IMG/VR virus record: IMGVR_UViG_3300006921_000024
Coordinates: 1-48,690 of that record
DNA length: 48,690 nucleotides
Origin: a virus
Reading direction: 5' to 3' (one strand)
The translations under genes and the position numbers were made by a program. Shown here piece by piece: positions 33,801 to 43,143 of the stretch (position 1 is the stretch's first letter; the number at the start of each line of letters is the position of its first letter). The notes beneath the pieces are model-generated. The model was given only the letters and a program-made list of their open reading frames with translations. It was not told where the DNA came from and ran no database searches.

Positions 33801-36346
33801 TTTCCTTCTTCTTCTGCAAAATAAATTTTATCTCCTTTTTCTAAAGCTGCTAAAACTTCTTTGTAGTTTTCATTTTTCATTAAAGCAGTTAGATTAGCAT
33901 TGGGAGCTAATTCTCTTAACCTATCTTGTAATTCTTTTTCTCTTTTTTGTAAATTATTAGTAGTAGATAGTAAACTAAATACTTTCTTTTTAAAAACATT
34001 TTGTTTGTTTCTTATATAATTTCTAACAGCTGCTTCTGTTTCAGGCTGATCTTTAACTGCATTTTTAATATCTTGAGTAGCAAACTCTTTTATAGGATTT
34101 AATCCTGTATAGTCTTTAGCAAAAAATCTATCTATCCAAGCTCTTTTGTCATTAAAAACAGTTTCTGTTGCATCAAAAGCTTTAACAGTTTGATCTACGT
34201 TTTCTTCAAAAGTTTCTAAATTTTTCTTTTTAGATTCTTCTGTAAATTGATAGTCTGCTTCTTTATGAGCAAATTGTTTATTAAACTCTTCTAGACTCAT
34301 TTCTTTAAGAGCTTCTATATCTTGATAAACTGTATCTAAAATACCGTTTTGCATTTTATTTTCTACATAGTTATGTAGTTCATCATGCTCTGCGTTTTTA
34401 TAATTATAAACATCTCCTTCTTCTAATGCTTTTTCTTTTTGTTCTTGTATAGTAACATTAGCCCTAAAAGCATCAAAGTTATTTTTTAATACTTCATTTG
34501 TTTGCGGTCCGTCATTGTAAGCTTTTATTGCAGCTTCTACTTCACTAATTTTTTCTCCTACTTCTGATATTGCTTCATAAAAACCCCCGCTCCATCCTAA
34601 ACCAACTTTACCACTTGCTTTAGTTTTTACCATAGGAATTCCCAAGAATCCCATTAAAAATCCTAATGTAATAGAATCTATTCCTTCTACTGATTTAACA
34701 TATTTTCTAGAAGCAGATCCCATTGCTTGTAAAAATCCAATAGAAGATTCTAAAGAAGTATCTGAATATGGAGCTGACCAATAATCAGCATATCCTTTTT
34801 CTATAACTCCTTGAGAAAATTCTTCAAAAGCCTCAGTACCCCCTGCTTTTAAACTAGGAAGCGCATATTTAAATACAAGCTTTTCAAAACCTTTTGCTTT
34901 AGAAAATCTACTTACTAATTTTCCTCCTTCCATAGTAGCTCCATATAATGGCCCTGTTTTAGAAAGAATTTTTTGTCCTCCTCTATAACTTGTTCCAAAA
35001 ATTTTAGGGAACTGAATCATGTAACTTGCTCCTACTAAAGGAATATTAGTTAGGTAAGCGGCTTTACCCGCACTTCTAGCACTATGTTCCATCTGTGCTA
35101 ATACTCCTGGAGGAATTCTTTGAGCTATTTGATCAATAAGTTCTTCTTGAGTAAGTTCTAAATTTCCAAACTCATCAGTGTTTTCTGCAATTAATTGTTG
35201 GTAGTCTCTAAGTAATTCTGGACTACTTTTTATATAACCGAATTTAGACTGCATTAAAGTATTGCTTTCAGTGTCATTACCTATTAACGCAGATTCATAA
35301 GCAGCAGAACGATACATAGTTGCAATTTTTCCTGCTCCTTTTGTCATAGCATTTGAGACTTTAATAACTCGCCTCATAGATTCTATATCACTTAATTTAT
35401 CTAAACCTCTTATTACTCTATACCCTTTTGCAAATTTTTGAGCTGTAAAAGCACCTGCTCTAAAAAATCCTCTGGCTAATTTACTAGCACCTATATGAAT
35501 ACCTAACCTACCTAAAATCATTTCTGAAGTTACAGCTCCTGCTACAAAAGCAACGGTAGGAACAATATCATCGTTAATAGATTTAAAAGGATGGCTAAAT
35601 AGTCTACTAAAGAAAGTTTGTTGTCCTACTACATTACCAGCATCATCAAGTTCTTTTCCGTAATCATATCCTCCATAAACTACAAATTCTTTGGTTATAT
35701 CTTCATCCATTTCTTCAAAGAAATCTATTAAGTTATTGTCTCGAATTTTAGTTGAATCATTGTTCATAAGCGCAGAACCTAGTCCATATATAGGAGCTAT
35801 CATATTAGCCCCTATTTTTGCTGTAGTACTTCCTAATAATTTAGCAAAGTTATTTCCTAAAGAACTTACCCAACCTTGATTTTCATCTAAATCATCTACA
35901 AACTTTTTTAATTGTTTTGGATAATTTTGTTTTCTATAACCTGCGTAATCTGCAATTTGTCTGTTAAAAGTTATACCATAAGTTTCAGGGTCTAATAACT
36001 GGGTCATCTTATTACCGTGCTCTTTAATATATTTAGCACGCTCAATAGGATCAGGAATTGCTTTAGCTAAGTCTACAGGAGTAAAAAGATTTTTAGCAAT
36101 AGGATCTATCGTAAAGTTAGTTCCTTTAATAGTATCACTAGTTACACCATTAACTCCAGCACTTGCTAAATCAGATATAAAACTTTGATCTTTAGTATCA
36201 GGTTTTATATAAGCATCAGAAGATGTTATCTTATCTTTTGAAGATTGTAATATAGGATTAGTTTCAGGTTCTCCGTCAGGATTAGCTGTATTTATTCCTT
36301 TTAAACCTGCAAGTTTTAATTCTTTTTCTGTAGATTCTTCAGCCAT
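30875..36346 (-). CDS. Giant virion-associated protein with membrane-like segments and C-terminal P-loop domain (1823 residues)
   Basis: The N-terminal 600 residues contain several Gly/Ala/hydrophobic helices that could insert in membranes (AKIGANMIAPIYGLGSALM; VAFVAGAVTSEMILGRLGI; ITLGFLMGFLGIPMV). The middle is long, charged and coiled-coil-like. Near the C-terminus a P-loop NTPase/kinase-like unit appears: WAHPGLGKTTF at 1625-1635, then AIDFDTDF, then KMLLVSDMMF as a second strand with an Asp. The last residues after a Glu-rich linker read ARGKVIDKNFKSII and end in QKKC. I cannot name the family. It lies directly upstream of the polymerase-like gene and its ATG overlaps the 1097-residue protein's stop by one base. 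A role as DNA-ejection or inner-virion protein with an enzymatic tail is inferred. Confidence 0.8.
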   Translation of the reverse strand: MAEESTEKELKLAGLKGINTANPDGEPETNPILQSSKDKITSSDAYIKPDTKDQSFISDLASAGVNGVTSDTIKGTNFTIDPIAKNLFTPVDLAKAIPDPIERAKYIKEHGNKMTQLLDPETYGITFNRQIADYAGYRKQNYPKQLKKFVDDLDENQGWVSSLGNNFAKLLGSTTAKIGANMIAPIYGLGSALMNNDSTKIRDNNLIDFFEEMDEDITKEFVVYGGYDYGKELDDAGNVVGQQTFFSRLFSHPFKSINDDIVPTVAFVAGAVTSEMILGRLGIHIGASKLARGFFRAGAFTAQKFAKGYRVIRGLDKLSDIESMRRVIKVSNAMTKGAGKIATMYRSAAYESALIGNDTESNTLMQSKFGYIKSSPELLRDYQQLIAENTDEFGNLELTQEELIDQIAQRIPPGVLAQMEHSARSAGKAAYLTNIPLVGASYMIQFPKIFGTSYRGGQKILSKTGPLYGATMEGGKLVSRFSKAKGFEKLVFKYALPSLKAGGTEAFEEFSQGVIEKGYADYWSAPYSDTSLESSIGFLQAMGSASRKYVKSVEGIDSITLGFLMGFLGIPMVKTKASGKVGLGWSGGFYEAISEVGEKISEVEAAIKAYNDGPQTNEVLKNNFDAFRANVTIQEQKEKALEEGDVYNYKNAEHDELHNYVENKMQNGILDTVYQDIEALKEMSLEEFNKQFAHKEADYQFTEESKKKNLETFEENVDQTVKAFDATETVFNDKRAWIDRFFAKDYTGLNPIKEFATQDIKNAVKDQPETEAAVRNYIRNKQNVFKKKVFSLLSTTNNLQKREKELQDRLRELAPNANLTALMKNENYKEVLAALEKGDKIYFAEEEGKKKLDSFISEILSNIKEENFENYNLNKDEIKSLVNDIFKIKSRRAKISEIYSTLFTKKGANKWLTLQAELENRFQEELLDNVRKQAEEAVEKKQDAASLKTVLDNYRQIFKEELPANSEKITEQLNKLKSKLSDTESFSYEEIIDLLKDGKNTNLIEHIFEVLNNRDQMPNGLKFSLDNIDQFKDNQEFKDNFLNAFATIYNNFENIIEEISDALTNPGNKKVQNTTPEPSNEGFEEDTKEAVTLDSMLDELIEEDTKGVIPTINEKKILFDRDTKKLVGAEPGADGKPVEWYDKDGPSNQPDIKGYNMKLVNSPDWLSNEYLEKKNVTATFKFSEDEYGDKTKYGASNIGINVFHGDVFIGRLPVATSDPSSIALREALYNGKVDKDGTILGKEDTAVTQEYSGYQAVIVPAAPKTETTKDPITDTPKDWDINNKIPITKLHIRKDLPLTDEGIVPSDPIQIYEISEESFNNRRATGIESLYPKVVNAKGELVYPETYKEYQDYLKQEYKIIESKIKQALKQDTVEKAQDIIGKILARDYGNFINEVQSIKDFVKARYEGKTDQTFAEWSQKKSETKTKTKETTTPEAEVKVEATKATKAEEEANKKTIINFLNSKKSFEELSEEEKNKLAIVWQFQFVKASETEPLNMSKDLKDLINSDEVNRPDLTKLEDNKDVMDFLVQIVNPIEQFVDNKINEFIKNNLDLIKQSGRYYERFKRVGKEEYDEISEQSSIFDIKNVFSDSQVLQLLSENKIDFGKTKKVAPETEVEASDKIIWAHPGLGKTTFKKSNPENAIDFDTDFKPAIAKALGLPKNKQNSKGLNEWRKNNSEEDFKVEMRKAWKKAVSESKKTGKMLLVSDMMFLKENESDFDKVINTSKETFIERATKRGDNTEDLDSWKSNIDKTLSNVDSSKVVSTNKYFSEIQPTQQTSEVETEVEQSARGKVIDKNFKSIIKALGDKALMQGTQYVGQKKC

Positions 36347-39300
36347 TATTTTATAATGTTATTCATTCTTTTAGGATCTCGATAAATACTAGGATTTAAA
36401 TTTGCCAAAACTAAAGGAACTCTTCTGCCTCCTTTAGTAGTATATTTTAAATTATTTGTAGCTCCTGTACCAAAAGTTAAATCTAACTTTGCTAAAGCAG
36501 TAGGCAAATTAACTTGGTTACTTATAGTAAGTGCGGGTAAATCTGTTTGACTTACTATTTCAAAACTATCTGCATCTCTTATTACTTCTGTATATTGTAC
36601 TTTAATTTCTCCGTCTTGTGTTTGATATCTAGCATTATATTCTCTAGTAACAACGTTTCCATTAGCATCTTGAAAAGGATCACTAATTACTCCTTGACTA
36701 GCTGCAGTTTGATTTATTTCTGAATCTATTCCGTTTAAAGCTCTGTATTGTAAAGTATTAGCAAACTTATTATAACTAGCAGCTATTTCAGGACTAGAGG
36801 CCATATAAAAAGGAGCATAATTTGCTCTTTGTTTTTCTATAAATTCTATTCTACTATCTTCGTTAGCTATTGTGCTAGCACTTTCTATATAATCTACAAA
36901 GTTTTCAGTAATTTGTTCAACAGGTTTTTGACTTAATCCTGCAGAACTTATATATAAAACGTCAGGATTATTTTTCTGCATCTTGTTTAAATCTGCTTGT
37001 GAAAATTTTACTTGTGCATTTTCTTTCATTGCTTTTCGAGTCGAAGCAGCAACAGGAGTACTTCCTTTATCTACGTATTCTTCCCATTCTTTAAGATTTT
37101 GATTTTGATCAGTAAGAGCAGATTTTCTATAAAAAGCTATAATAACATTATCATTTTGATCTATTCCTGCAAATCTAGGATTATCTGTTCTATAGGCATC
37201 TAATGTAAATGAATGTGCTAATCCTCCAGGGTCTAACTCAACACTTTGTCTTGTAGAAGGGTCCCAAAAAACTCTAAAGTTCTGAGAACCTCTTGATAAC
37301 ATACTATCCTCTACTAAAGATTTAAACTGCCCGCCAGAAAATTTATCAGAACTTTCGTCAATAACTATTTCAGGTATTTGATAAAACTGTTCAGTTCCTA
37401 ATGTTTTAGATTTTCTATAGTCTTTAAAAATTTTATTAATTAAAAGCTCTCCTGGATTAAAACCAAGATCTACATTTTTTAAAGCAGGCCCTATTTCACG
37501 ATCTAATTCTTCATATCTCATAAACAATTCTCCTCTAGCAGTTCTTTGTTCTTCAGGTAAATCTTCATACCCTTCCTCCATAGTATCTGTTCTCATCTCT
37601 AAATAATCTTCTACAAGCATAGTTTGCTCATCTTCAGTTAAATCTTCAAAGTTTTTTCCTAAAAATTGTACAGAAGCATCCTTTAAAAGTTGATCATATT
37701 CAGCATCAAGTTTTTGAGTTAACTCTCTGCCTTCTTTTTTAGAACTAGATTCTATTGTATTTAAAAGATTATTAAGAAATCGAGGACTACTTACAGTATT
37801 ACTATTAAAGTTTTCTTTCATCATTCTAACACTTTTCAAAATATCTTCATCAGACATTTCTAAAACTCCTGCGCTATCTTTTATAAGTTGAACTAATTCT
37901 TCTTCAGGTTTATCATGTAAATAATCTGTAACTAAATAATCTAAATCTTTTAATTGAGAAGTTTTTAAAAATTGAGCTTGGTATTTTTCTCGTCTATCAG
38001 TTGCTATTAAACTTTCTAATTCCGCTATTTCTTCATCTTTTAAATTAGGATCTAATAATTTTGTTTGATTTAATTTTATATTATCCCCTAATTTATTAAT
38101 TCTAGCATCAAACATTTCTTCATATCCTACAGTAGTTTTAGCATATTCATTGTTTTCAAATTCTATAAATCCTACAGCATCTGTTATTTTATTCTCTGAT
38201 CTTCTAGTAGGAGTTTCTTTTAAAGTACTTAAAACATCTGATGTAAAATATATACCATTTATTAATTGGCCGTCTGTAACATTGTTTTGATATAATTCTC
38301 CAACACTACTAGCAGGTTCTATAGTAACTGTTTTTTGAATTTCTTCTCCAAATTCATTTAAATCAGTCATAGTATATTCAACAGGTTCTAATTGTAAGTT
38401 TTCTTCTGCTGCTCCTGGCGCAGTTCCTCCTGCGCTAGAAGATTCTTTCATAACGTTAACAGGATTTAGTTGAGTATTAATAGTCAATGCTTGAGCTTCT
38501 TTTATTTTTTCATTCTTTTTACTATTTCCTCCTGAAAAAGTAATAGCCCCTTCATTAATAAAATCTACTACGTCAGCTCCTGCTAAAGCAATTTTATCAA
38601 AGTATCCCATTTGCTCTGCTAGATAAATTCCTCCAGCTTCTTGTTCTATTGCATCAGGGTCATTACTGTCTAATAAAGAATAAAGTTCTCCCATCTTTTC
38701 TTCATTCTCTTTTAGAGTTTGATTTAACGTTGCTTTTTGTTCTTCACTAAGATTATTATATTCTTCTTCGTTATTTTTTAATTTTGTAAGATCATCTACA
38801 ATTTCTTGTAGTTCAGGAATAGCTCTTTTTATAGCATTTTTTGAAAAATAAAGAGGATCTTCTTCTTCAGACATTCCTTGAAGCACTGCTTTTTTAGCTT
38901 GATCATTTTTCATAAAAAACTCCATCTGAGCTTCTTCAGCTTTCCAATTTTTAAATCTATCTCCTGTAAGAATAAAGTTTCTTATAGATCTTTGAACGTC
39001 TCCTATTTCTATAGATTTAATTAATTGTTGACTTACTTGTCCTGGATCAGCATTTGGATTAGTATTTAAAATAGCATTTAATTGTTGTGAAGAGTTTTCC
39101 ATGCCTGCTATTTGTAAAACTTTATCTTCTAACTCTTTCTCTAAATTAAAACTTTTAGGACTAAAGTCTCCAGTATTATAAGTTCCTGTTGCCTTATCGT
39201 AATTGGTTCCTTTAAATTTATTTCTAACATTATAATCCCAAAGCTCAAAATCTTTTTCAGTCATGTTTGTTCCATCTACTCTATCTCGCATAATTTTATA

Positions 39301-39639
39301 ATTCTCTTTATAAGAATCATAATTACTTCGCATTCCTGAAAGCTCTTTATTACTAGTAAAGAATTCATTTAATTGTTTAAGCTGTTGAGTAGCTTGTTTA
39401 TAATTACCTGATCTAGATAAATTTTGAGAAAGCTCATTTGTTTTTGCATCTAAATCTAATAACAATTTTTTTGCACGCTCGTCGTCTTTAGATAATCTTG
39501 ATAAAGCATATTTAGTTTTATCTATTTCTGATTTAGCAATATCAAACTTTTCTTGCATCTTAGATAAAGGCGCAGCAAAAGATTCTAATCCTAAAGGTTT
39601 GTATTCAGAAGTATATGGTGTAGATATTGGAGATAACAT
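36346..39639 (-). CDS. Large coiled-coil probable virion/ejection protein (1097 residues)
   Basis: The start MLSPISTPYTSEYKPLGL, followed by a long helical segment (SKMQEKFDIAKSEIDKTKYA, to about residue 95), resembles the N-terminus of a conserved family of large proteins in Bacteroidota phages (from memory, not checked). The protein is acidic throughout, with many short helices and no membrane segment or enzymatic motif I can see. The C-terminal 300 residues are more beta-rich. It sits in the cargo block, 3 bases from the preceding gene and with a TAATG overlap to the following one. It could be an internal virion scaffold or ejection-channel component. Function unproven. Confidence 0.72.
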   Translation of the reverse strand: MLSPISTPYTSEYKPLGLESFAAPLSKMQEKFDIAKSEIDKTKYALSRLSKDDERAKKLLLDLDAKTNELSQNLSRSGNYKQATQQLKQLNEFFTSNKELSGMRSNYDSYKENYKIMRDRVDGTNMTEKDFELWDYNVRNKFKGTNYDKATGTYNTGDFSPKSFNLEKELEDKVLQIAGMENSSQQLNAILNTNPNADPGQVSQQLIKSIEIGDVQRSIRNFILTGDRFKNWKAEEAQMEFFMKNDQAKKAVLQGMSEEEDPLYFSKNAIKRAIPELQEIVDDLTKLKNNEEEYNNLSEEQKATLNQTLKENEEKMGELYSLLDSNDPDAIEQEAGGIYLAEQMGYFDKIALAGADVVDFINEGAITFSGGNSKKNEKIKEAQALTINTQLNPVNVMKESSSAGGTAPGAAEENLQLEPVEYTMTDLNEFGEEIQKTVTIEPASSVGELYQNNVTDGQLINGIYFTSDVLSTLKETPTRRSENKITDAVGFIEFENNEYAKTTVGYEEMFDARINKLGDNIKLNQTKLLDPNLKDEEIAELESLIATDRREKYQAQFLKTSQLKDLDYLVTDYLHDKPEEELVQLIKDSAGVLEMSDEDILKSVRMMKENFNSNTVSSPRFLNNLLNTIESSSKKEGRELTQKLDAEYDQLLKDASVQFLGKNFEDLTEDEQTMLVEDYLEMRTDTMEEGYEDLPEEQRTARGELFMRYEELDREIGPALKNVDLGFNPGELLINKIFKDYRKSKTLGTEQFYQIPEIVIDESSDKFSGGQFKSLVEDSMLSRGSQNFRVFWDPSTRQSVELDPGGLAHSFTLDAYRTDNPRFAGIDQNDNVIIAFYRKSALTDQNQNLKEWEEYVDKGSTPVAASTRKAMKENAQVKFSQADLNKMQKNNPDVLYISSAGLSQKPVEQITENFVDYIESASTIANEDSRIEFIEKQRANYAPFYMASSPEIAASYNKFANTLQYRALNGIDSEINQTAASQGVISDPFQDANGNVVTREYNARYQTQDGEIKVQYTEVIRDADSFEIVSQTDLPALTISNQVNLPTALAKLDLTFGTGATNNLKYTTKGGRRVPLVLANLNPSIYRDPKRMNNIIK

Positions 39640-39642
39640 ATC

Positions 39643-42600
39643 TTATTTCTTTTTATTTTTCTTTTCTTTTCTTTTCTTTAATAAGTCACCTAGCTGTTCT
39701 ACTAAAGTTTGGTATTCTACTTTTCCAACATTTTCTGCTCCCATTGCTGCGTATTGTTGAGCAAGTTCATTAGCTTGATTAGTAGTTGCAATATCTTGAA
39801 ATTGTTTAGCAGCTGCCTGTAAAGATTTTCTTTTAGCTTCTTCAAAACCTAATTGAAGTTCTTTTTTAGTTTTTTCTAATCTTTGTTTTTGAGCATTATT
39901 AAGTTTTTCTGCTTCAAATTCTAATTTAGCATTAATAACATCAATTTGTTGAATTGCCTGTGCTTCTAAACTATTTGTTTGCTGACTTAGTGCTAACATA
40001 TTACTAGGATTACTTCCTACTTTCTTAAAAGCTCTTTTAGTCTTAGCAGCATTTCTTCTAATACTATTTATGCTTTCAGTATAATCTAATTTAGGAGCTG
40101 TTGTTTTTTGAAACTCAAGCTCAAATTTAGGGTCATATTTATCAAATAATCCTGAATATAAATTCATCATAGGAGCTGCCATCTTAGCAGCAAATTGACC
40201 AGGACTTTCTTTAAAAGTATAATCTCTATTTACATCTGTTTGGTCCACATCTACATCAACTTCATTATCATCTTTATCTTTATTAGGGTCTACTACTCCG
40301 TCTACTCCTGTTTTAGGAGGAGCCTGTGTTTTAGAAGTTTGTACAACAGTAGGATCTACAAGAGTAGGTTCGTTTTCTATGATAGGTGCATCAGGAATAA
40401 CCATTTGTTGATTAGTTTGTGGTGCGGTTAACATTCCTGCAGGCAATACAGGCATTCGTTTTACTTGCGGCATATACTCTGATTTTTCTCGCATAGTGTT
40501 AATTGTATTTTCAATTTCTTCTTTACGATCTGCCTCTTCTTGTTCTTTAAATTTATTTATATAAGAAATCATTGCAGGATTTTCTTCTGTTTCAGGATTT
40601 AAAACTTGATTTGCTATAGTTCCTATAGGATCACTTATTGAAGTAGGAATGTTGCTCTTTTTAAATCTATTTGCAAAAGCTTGTCTAGTAGCTTCTTTTC
40701 CTCCGTACTTATTAACCATTTCTGTATCAGCTAATAATTCTTCCATAGAATTATAAGTAACATCTTGTTCAATAGTAGTTCCATCGGGATTAGTTATACT
40801 TTTCTTTAGAGTTAAGGGGCCGCCCGTATTATACAAACGTCCGCCTCCTTTATAAAGTTTTTTTCCGTATCTAGCGACTGTTGGATTATAATAAGAAGAA
40901 GTAGGATCATTAGTCATCATCATTTCTCGTTCTATTCGCATTCTTTCTGCTTCTGTTAATCTTTCTGCTTCTTTTTTATCTGCTGCAGTTCCTACTGCTT
41001 GTGTAGCCATATTAACTCCTGCTTGTACACCTTTGTTACTTGCTATTTCTCCTACTTTAGCAAACTTAGCAGCTTGTGCAGCTTTAGAAGCTGCTTCTGC
41101 TGTTTTAGCAGCTTCAGCTACTTTTGCACCTGCACCTAATGTACCTGCACCAGCAGCAACGGTTCCTGCCCCTTCAGCAGCTTTACCTGCAGCAGAGCCT
41201 GCACCGCCGCCTCCTATAAACATTCCTGCAACTTGTCCTGCACCTTCAACTCCTTTACCTATTTTACCTAAAGTTTCATTTCCTGTTTCTTCTCCAATAG
41301 CTCCGAGCATATCTCCTGTTCCTTTAGATCCTTGAGATACTGCAGAACCTGTAGTAGCACCTCCAGTAAGAACGGCTCCTGTTGCAGCTCCTGCAACATT
41401 TGCTCCTCCTCTAATAGCATCTCCAACATTATCTTCTCCTTTCATTGGGCCTATTTCTTGTAAAGCTTCATATCCTTTATCGGTAAGTTCATCTGTTAGA
41501 CCAAAAGTTAAAGTATCTAAAAGACCTTCTCCTATTCCGTATAAACCTGATCCTATACCTGCGACTATCTCACCACCTGTTGCCATTTGGTTCATACGAC
41601 CTCCGTAGTTGTGCATAGCACCTCCACATCCGTAACACATTTTTCCTCCTCTACGCATTTGAGAAGCAAGTCCTTGATTAAGATTAAGATTTTGTTCTGC
41701 TAAACCTCCGCTTAACATACCTCCCATATTAAAAAACTGATTCATTCCTTGCATAGGGTTTAATCCAGCTTCTTGTCCAGATTGCATTAAGTTACCACCC
41801 ATAGCATAAGAACCGTCATATTCTCCTTGTACTAAAGGAAGTTTTCCTTTATTTGCCATTCTAAACATTTTTACACGGTTTCCTGTAAGTTTAGATTGTT
41901 TAGGATCATTTGGATTTATAAAAACTTGTTGAGTGACTTCTGGATTATTTGGATCCATAATATATTCTTTTTGAAATCCTTGGTTTTCGTAAAAACTATT
42001 TAAAGGATTTCTTTTTTTAGCACTATTATCAGAAAATTTATAAGTAAAATCTCCATCACCTACTGAATTGGCTCTACTAGTAGTAGCCATATTAGGTGGA
42101 GGATCTCCTAAAGTATTAGTCGTCCCCATAAAACCACCTGGTGCATATGAACGTTTTGAAAAAGAACCTTTTCCATCTCCTAAATATCCACCTAACTTTT
42201 CAGCTTCTGGAGCTAACTTGAAATCATCAGCCCTATCAAAAGAGTAATATTTAGATTTAGGAGTGTTTACCATTTTTCGATAGTCCTCTAATGAAACATC
42301 TTCCCAGTTTAATGGTTGCATTCTTACCAACTTTTCTGGGTTAAATGTTAAATCAGTTTCATAAGCATATTTTTTAGCTCTTTTGTAATCATCTTGTAGT
42401 TCGCTTTCTTTTTCAGTTATAGGACCATATGGAGGATTTAAAGGCCCTCCTGCTCTCATCATACCTTCTTGTTGACCCATAGCCATATTTTGTTGCTGTT
42501 GCATCATAGCCATTTCTTCAGGAGAAGGTTGACCTCCGCCTCCTTGTTGCGCCATCATTTGTTGTTCCATCATAGCTTGTTCATCCATAGGGGCTTCTTG

Positions 42601-43119
42601 CATTTGGCCTCCCATTGCTGGATCACCTTGAGGACCGCCTTGTGGTTGTCCTTGTCCCATTAAAGCAGGAAGAGCGTTAGGATCTAATTCAGCAATTTCT
42701 TGTAGCTTTTCTTCTATTCGTGCTTGTTTGAAAGCTTCTTGTGCTTCCATTAGATTTGTTAAATCTTTTTCATTAGCAGCTTCTTCTATAGCATCTCCCT
42801 CACGCTTAGATTTTTTACGACCTGCCATTTTACTTGCATCTGCAAAAGTTTTACCTACCATCTTAGGACTAAGGTTAAAAGCTTCTGCTAATTCTTTATC
42901 TACTTTTAATGAATCAGAATAAATATAATTCTCAGCATCGAACTTAGTTTCTCCCTCTTCTACTAAATTCATTTGCCCATCAGGATTCATTCCTTGTGGA
43001 ATACCTCCCAAACCATTTTCTTCATGACGACCTCCTTCATTAAACTCAGTCAACTGTTCCATAGGCATAGCTCCGCCAGCTGCAAAAGTTCTACCGCCAT
43101 AATTCATATATTTTTTCAT
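39643..43119 (-). CDS. Gly-Gly-motif virion protein with Gly/Ala-rich membrane segment (1158 residues)
   Basis: The N-terminus carries FNEGGRHEENGLGGIP (26-41), VEEGETKFDAENYIYSDSLK (53-72) and FNLSPKMVGKTFADASK (81-97), which I recognise as a recurrent block in large proteins of Bacteroidota phages. A Met/Gln/Gly-rich low-complexity stretch follows (about 154-222). Short motifs of the type x-[Asn/Ala/Pro/Arg]-Gly-Gly-x-[Leu/Met/Ile] recur at about 223, 328, 441, 466, 491, 499, 506, 515, 758 and 766. One pair encloses two cysteines (CYGC, 495-498). Residues about 515-715 are a long Gly/Ala-rich, glycine-zipper-like stretch that could insert into a membrane. The C-terminus is Lys/Gln-rich coiled coil ending in poly-Lys. 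It is probably an ejected, membrane-spanning or processed virion protein. Confidence 0.78.
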   Translation of the reverse strand: MKKYMNYGGRTFAAGGAMPMEQLTEFNEGGRHEENGLGGIPQGMNPDGQMNLVEEGETKFDAENYIYSDSLKVDKELAEAFNLSPKMVGKTFADASKMAGRKKSKREGDAIEEAANEKDLTNLMEAQEAFKQARIEEKLQEIAELDPNALPALMGQGQPQGGPQGDPAMGGQMQEAPMDEQAMMEQQMMAQQGGGGQPSPEEMAMMQQQQNMAMGQQEGMMRAGGPLNPPYGPITEKESELQDDYKRAKKYAYETDLTFNPEKLVRMQPLNWEDVSLEDYRKMVNTPKSKYYSFDRADDFKLAPEAEKLGGYLGDGKGSFSKRSYAPGGFMGTTNTLGDPPPNMATTSRANSVGDGDFTYKFSDNSAKKRNPLNSFYENQGFQKEYIMDPNNPEVTQQVFINPNDPKQSKLTGNRVKMFRMANKGKLPLVQGEYDGSYAMGGNLMQSGQEAGLNPMQGMNQFFNMGGMLSGGLAEQNLNLNQGLASQMRRGGKMCYGCGGAMHNYGGRMNQMATGGEIVAGIGSGLYGIGEGLLDTLTFGLTDELTDKGYEALQEIGPMKGEDNVGDAIRGGANVAGAATGAVLTGGATTGSAVSQGSKGTGDMLGAIGEETGNETLGKIGKGVEGAGQVAGMFIGGGGAGSAAGKAAEGAGTVAAGAGTLGAGAKVAEAAKTAEAASKAAQAAKFAKVGEIASNKGVQAGVNMATQAVGTAADKKEAERLTEAERMRIEREMMMTNDPTSSYYNPTVARYGKKLYKGGGRLYNTGGPLTLKKSITNPDGTTIEQDVTYNSMEELLADTEMVNKYGGKEATRQAFANRFKKSNIPTSISDPIGTIANQVLNPETEENPAMISYINKFKEQEEADRKEEIENTINTMREKSEYMPQVKRMPVLPAGMLTAPQTNQQMVIPDAPIIENEPTLVDPTVVQTSKTQAPPKTGVDGVVDPNKDKDDNEVDVDVDQTDVNRDYTFKESPGQFAAKMAAPMMNLYSGLFDKYDPKFELEFQKTTAPKLDYTESINSIRRNAAKTKRAFKKVGSNPSNMLALSQQTNSLEAQAIQQIDVINAKLEFEAEKLNNAQKQRLEKTKKELQLGFEEAKRKSLQAAAKQFQDIATTNQANELAQQYAAMGAENVGKVEYQTLVEQLGDLLKKRKEKKNKKK

Positions 43120-43143
43120 TCCGTACTTTTTTATAAAGTTAAC

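Noticed and set aside
41033-41335. An open plus-strand frame of 100 codons, very rich in Ala and Pro
   Set aside because: It is the antisense shadow of the Gly/Ala-rich stretch of the 1158-residue minus-strand protein. Its composition follows from the codons on the other strand and it has no A-rich leader.
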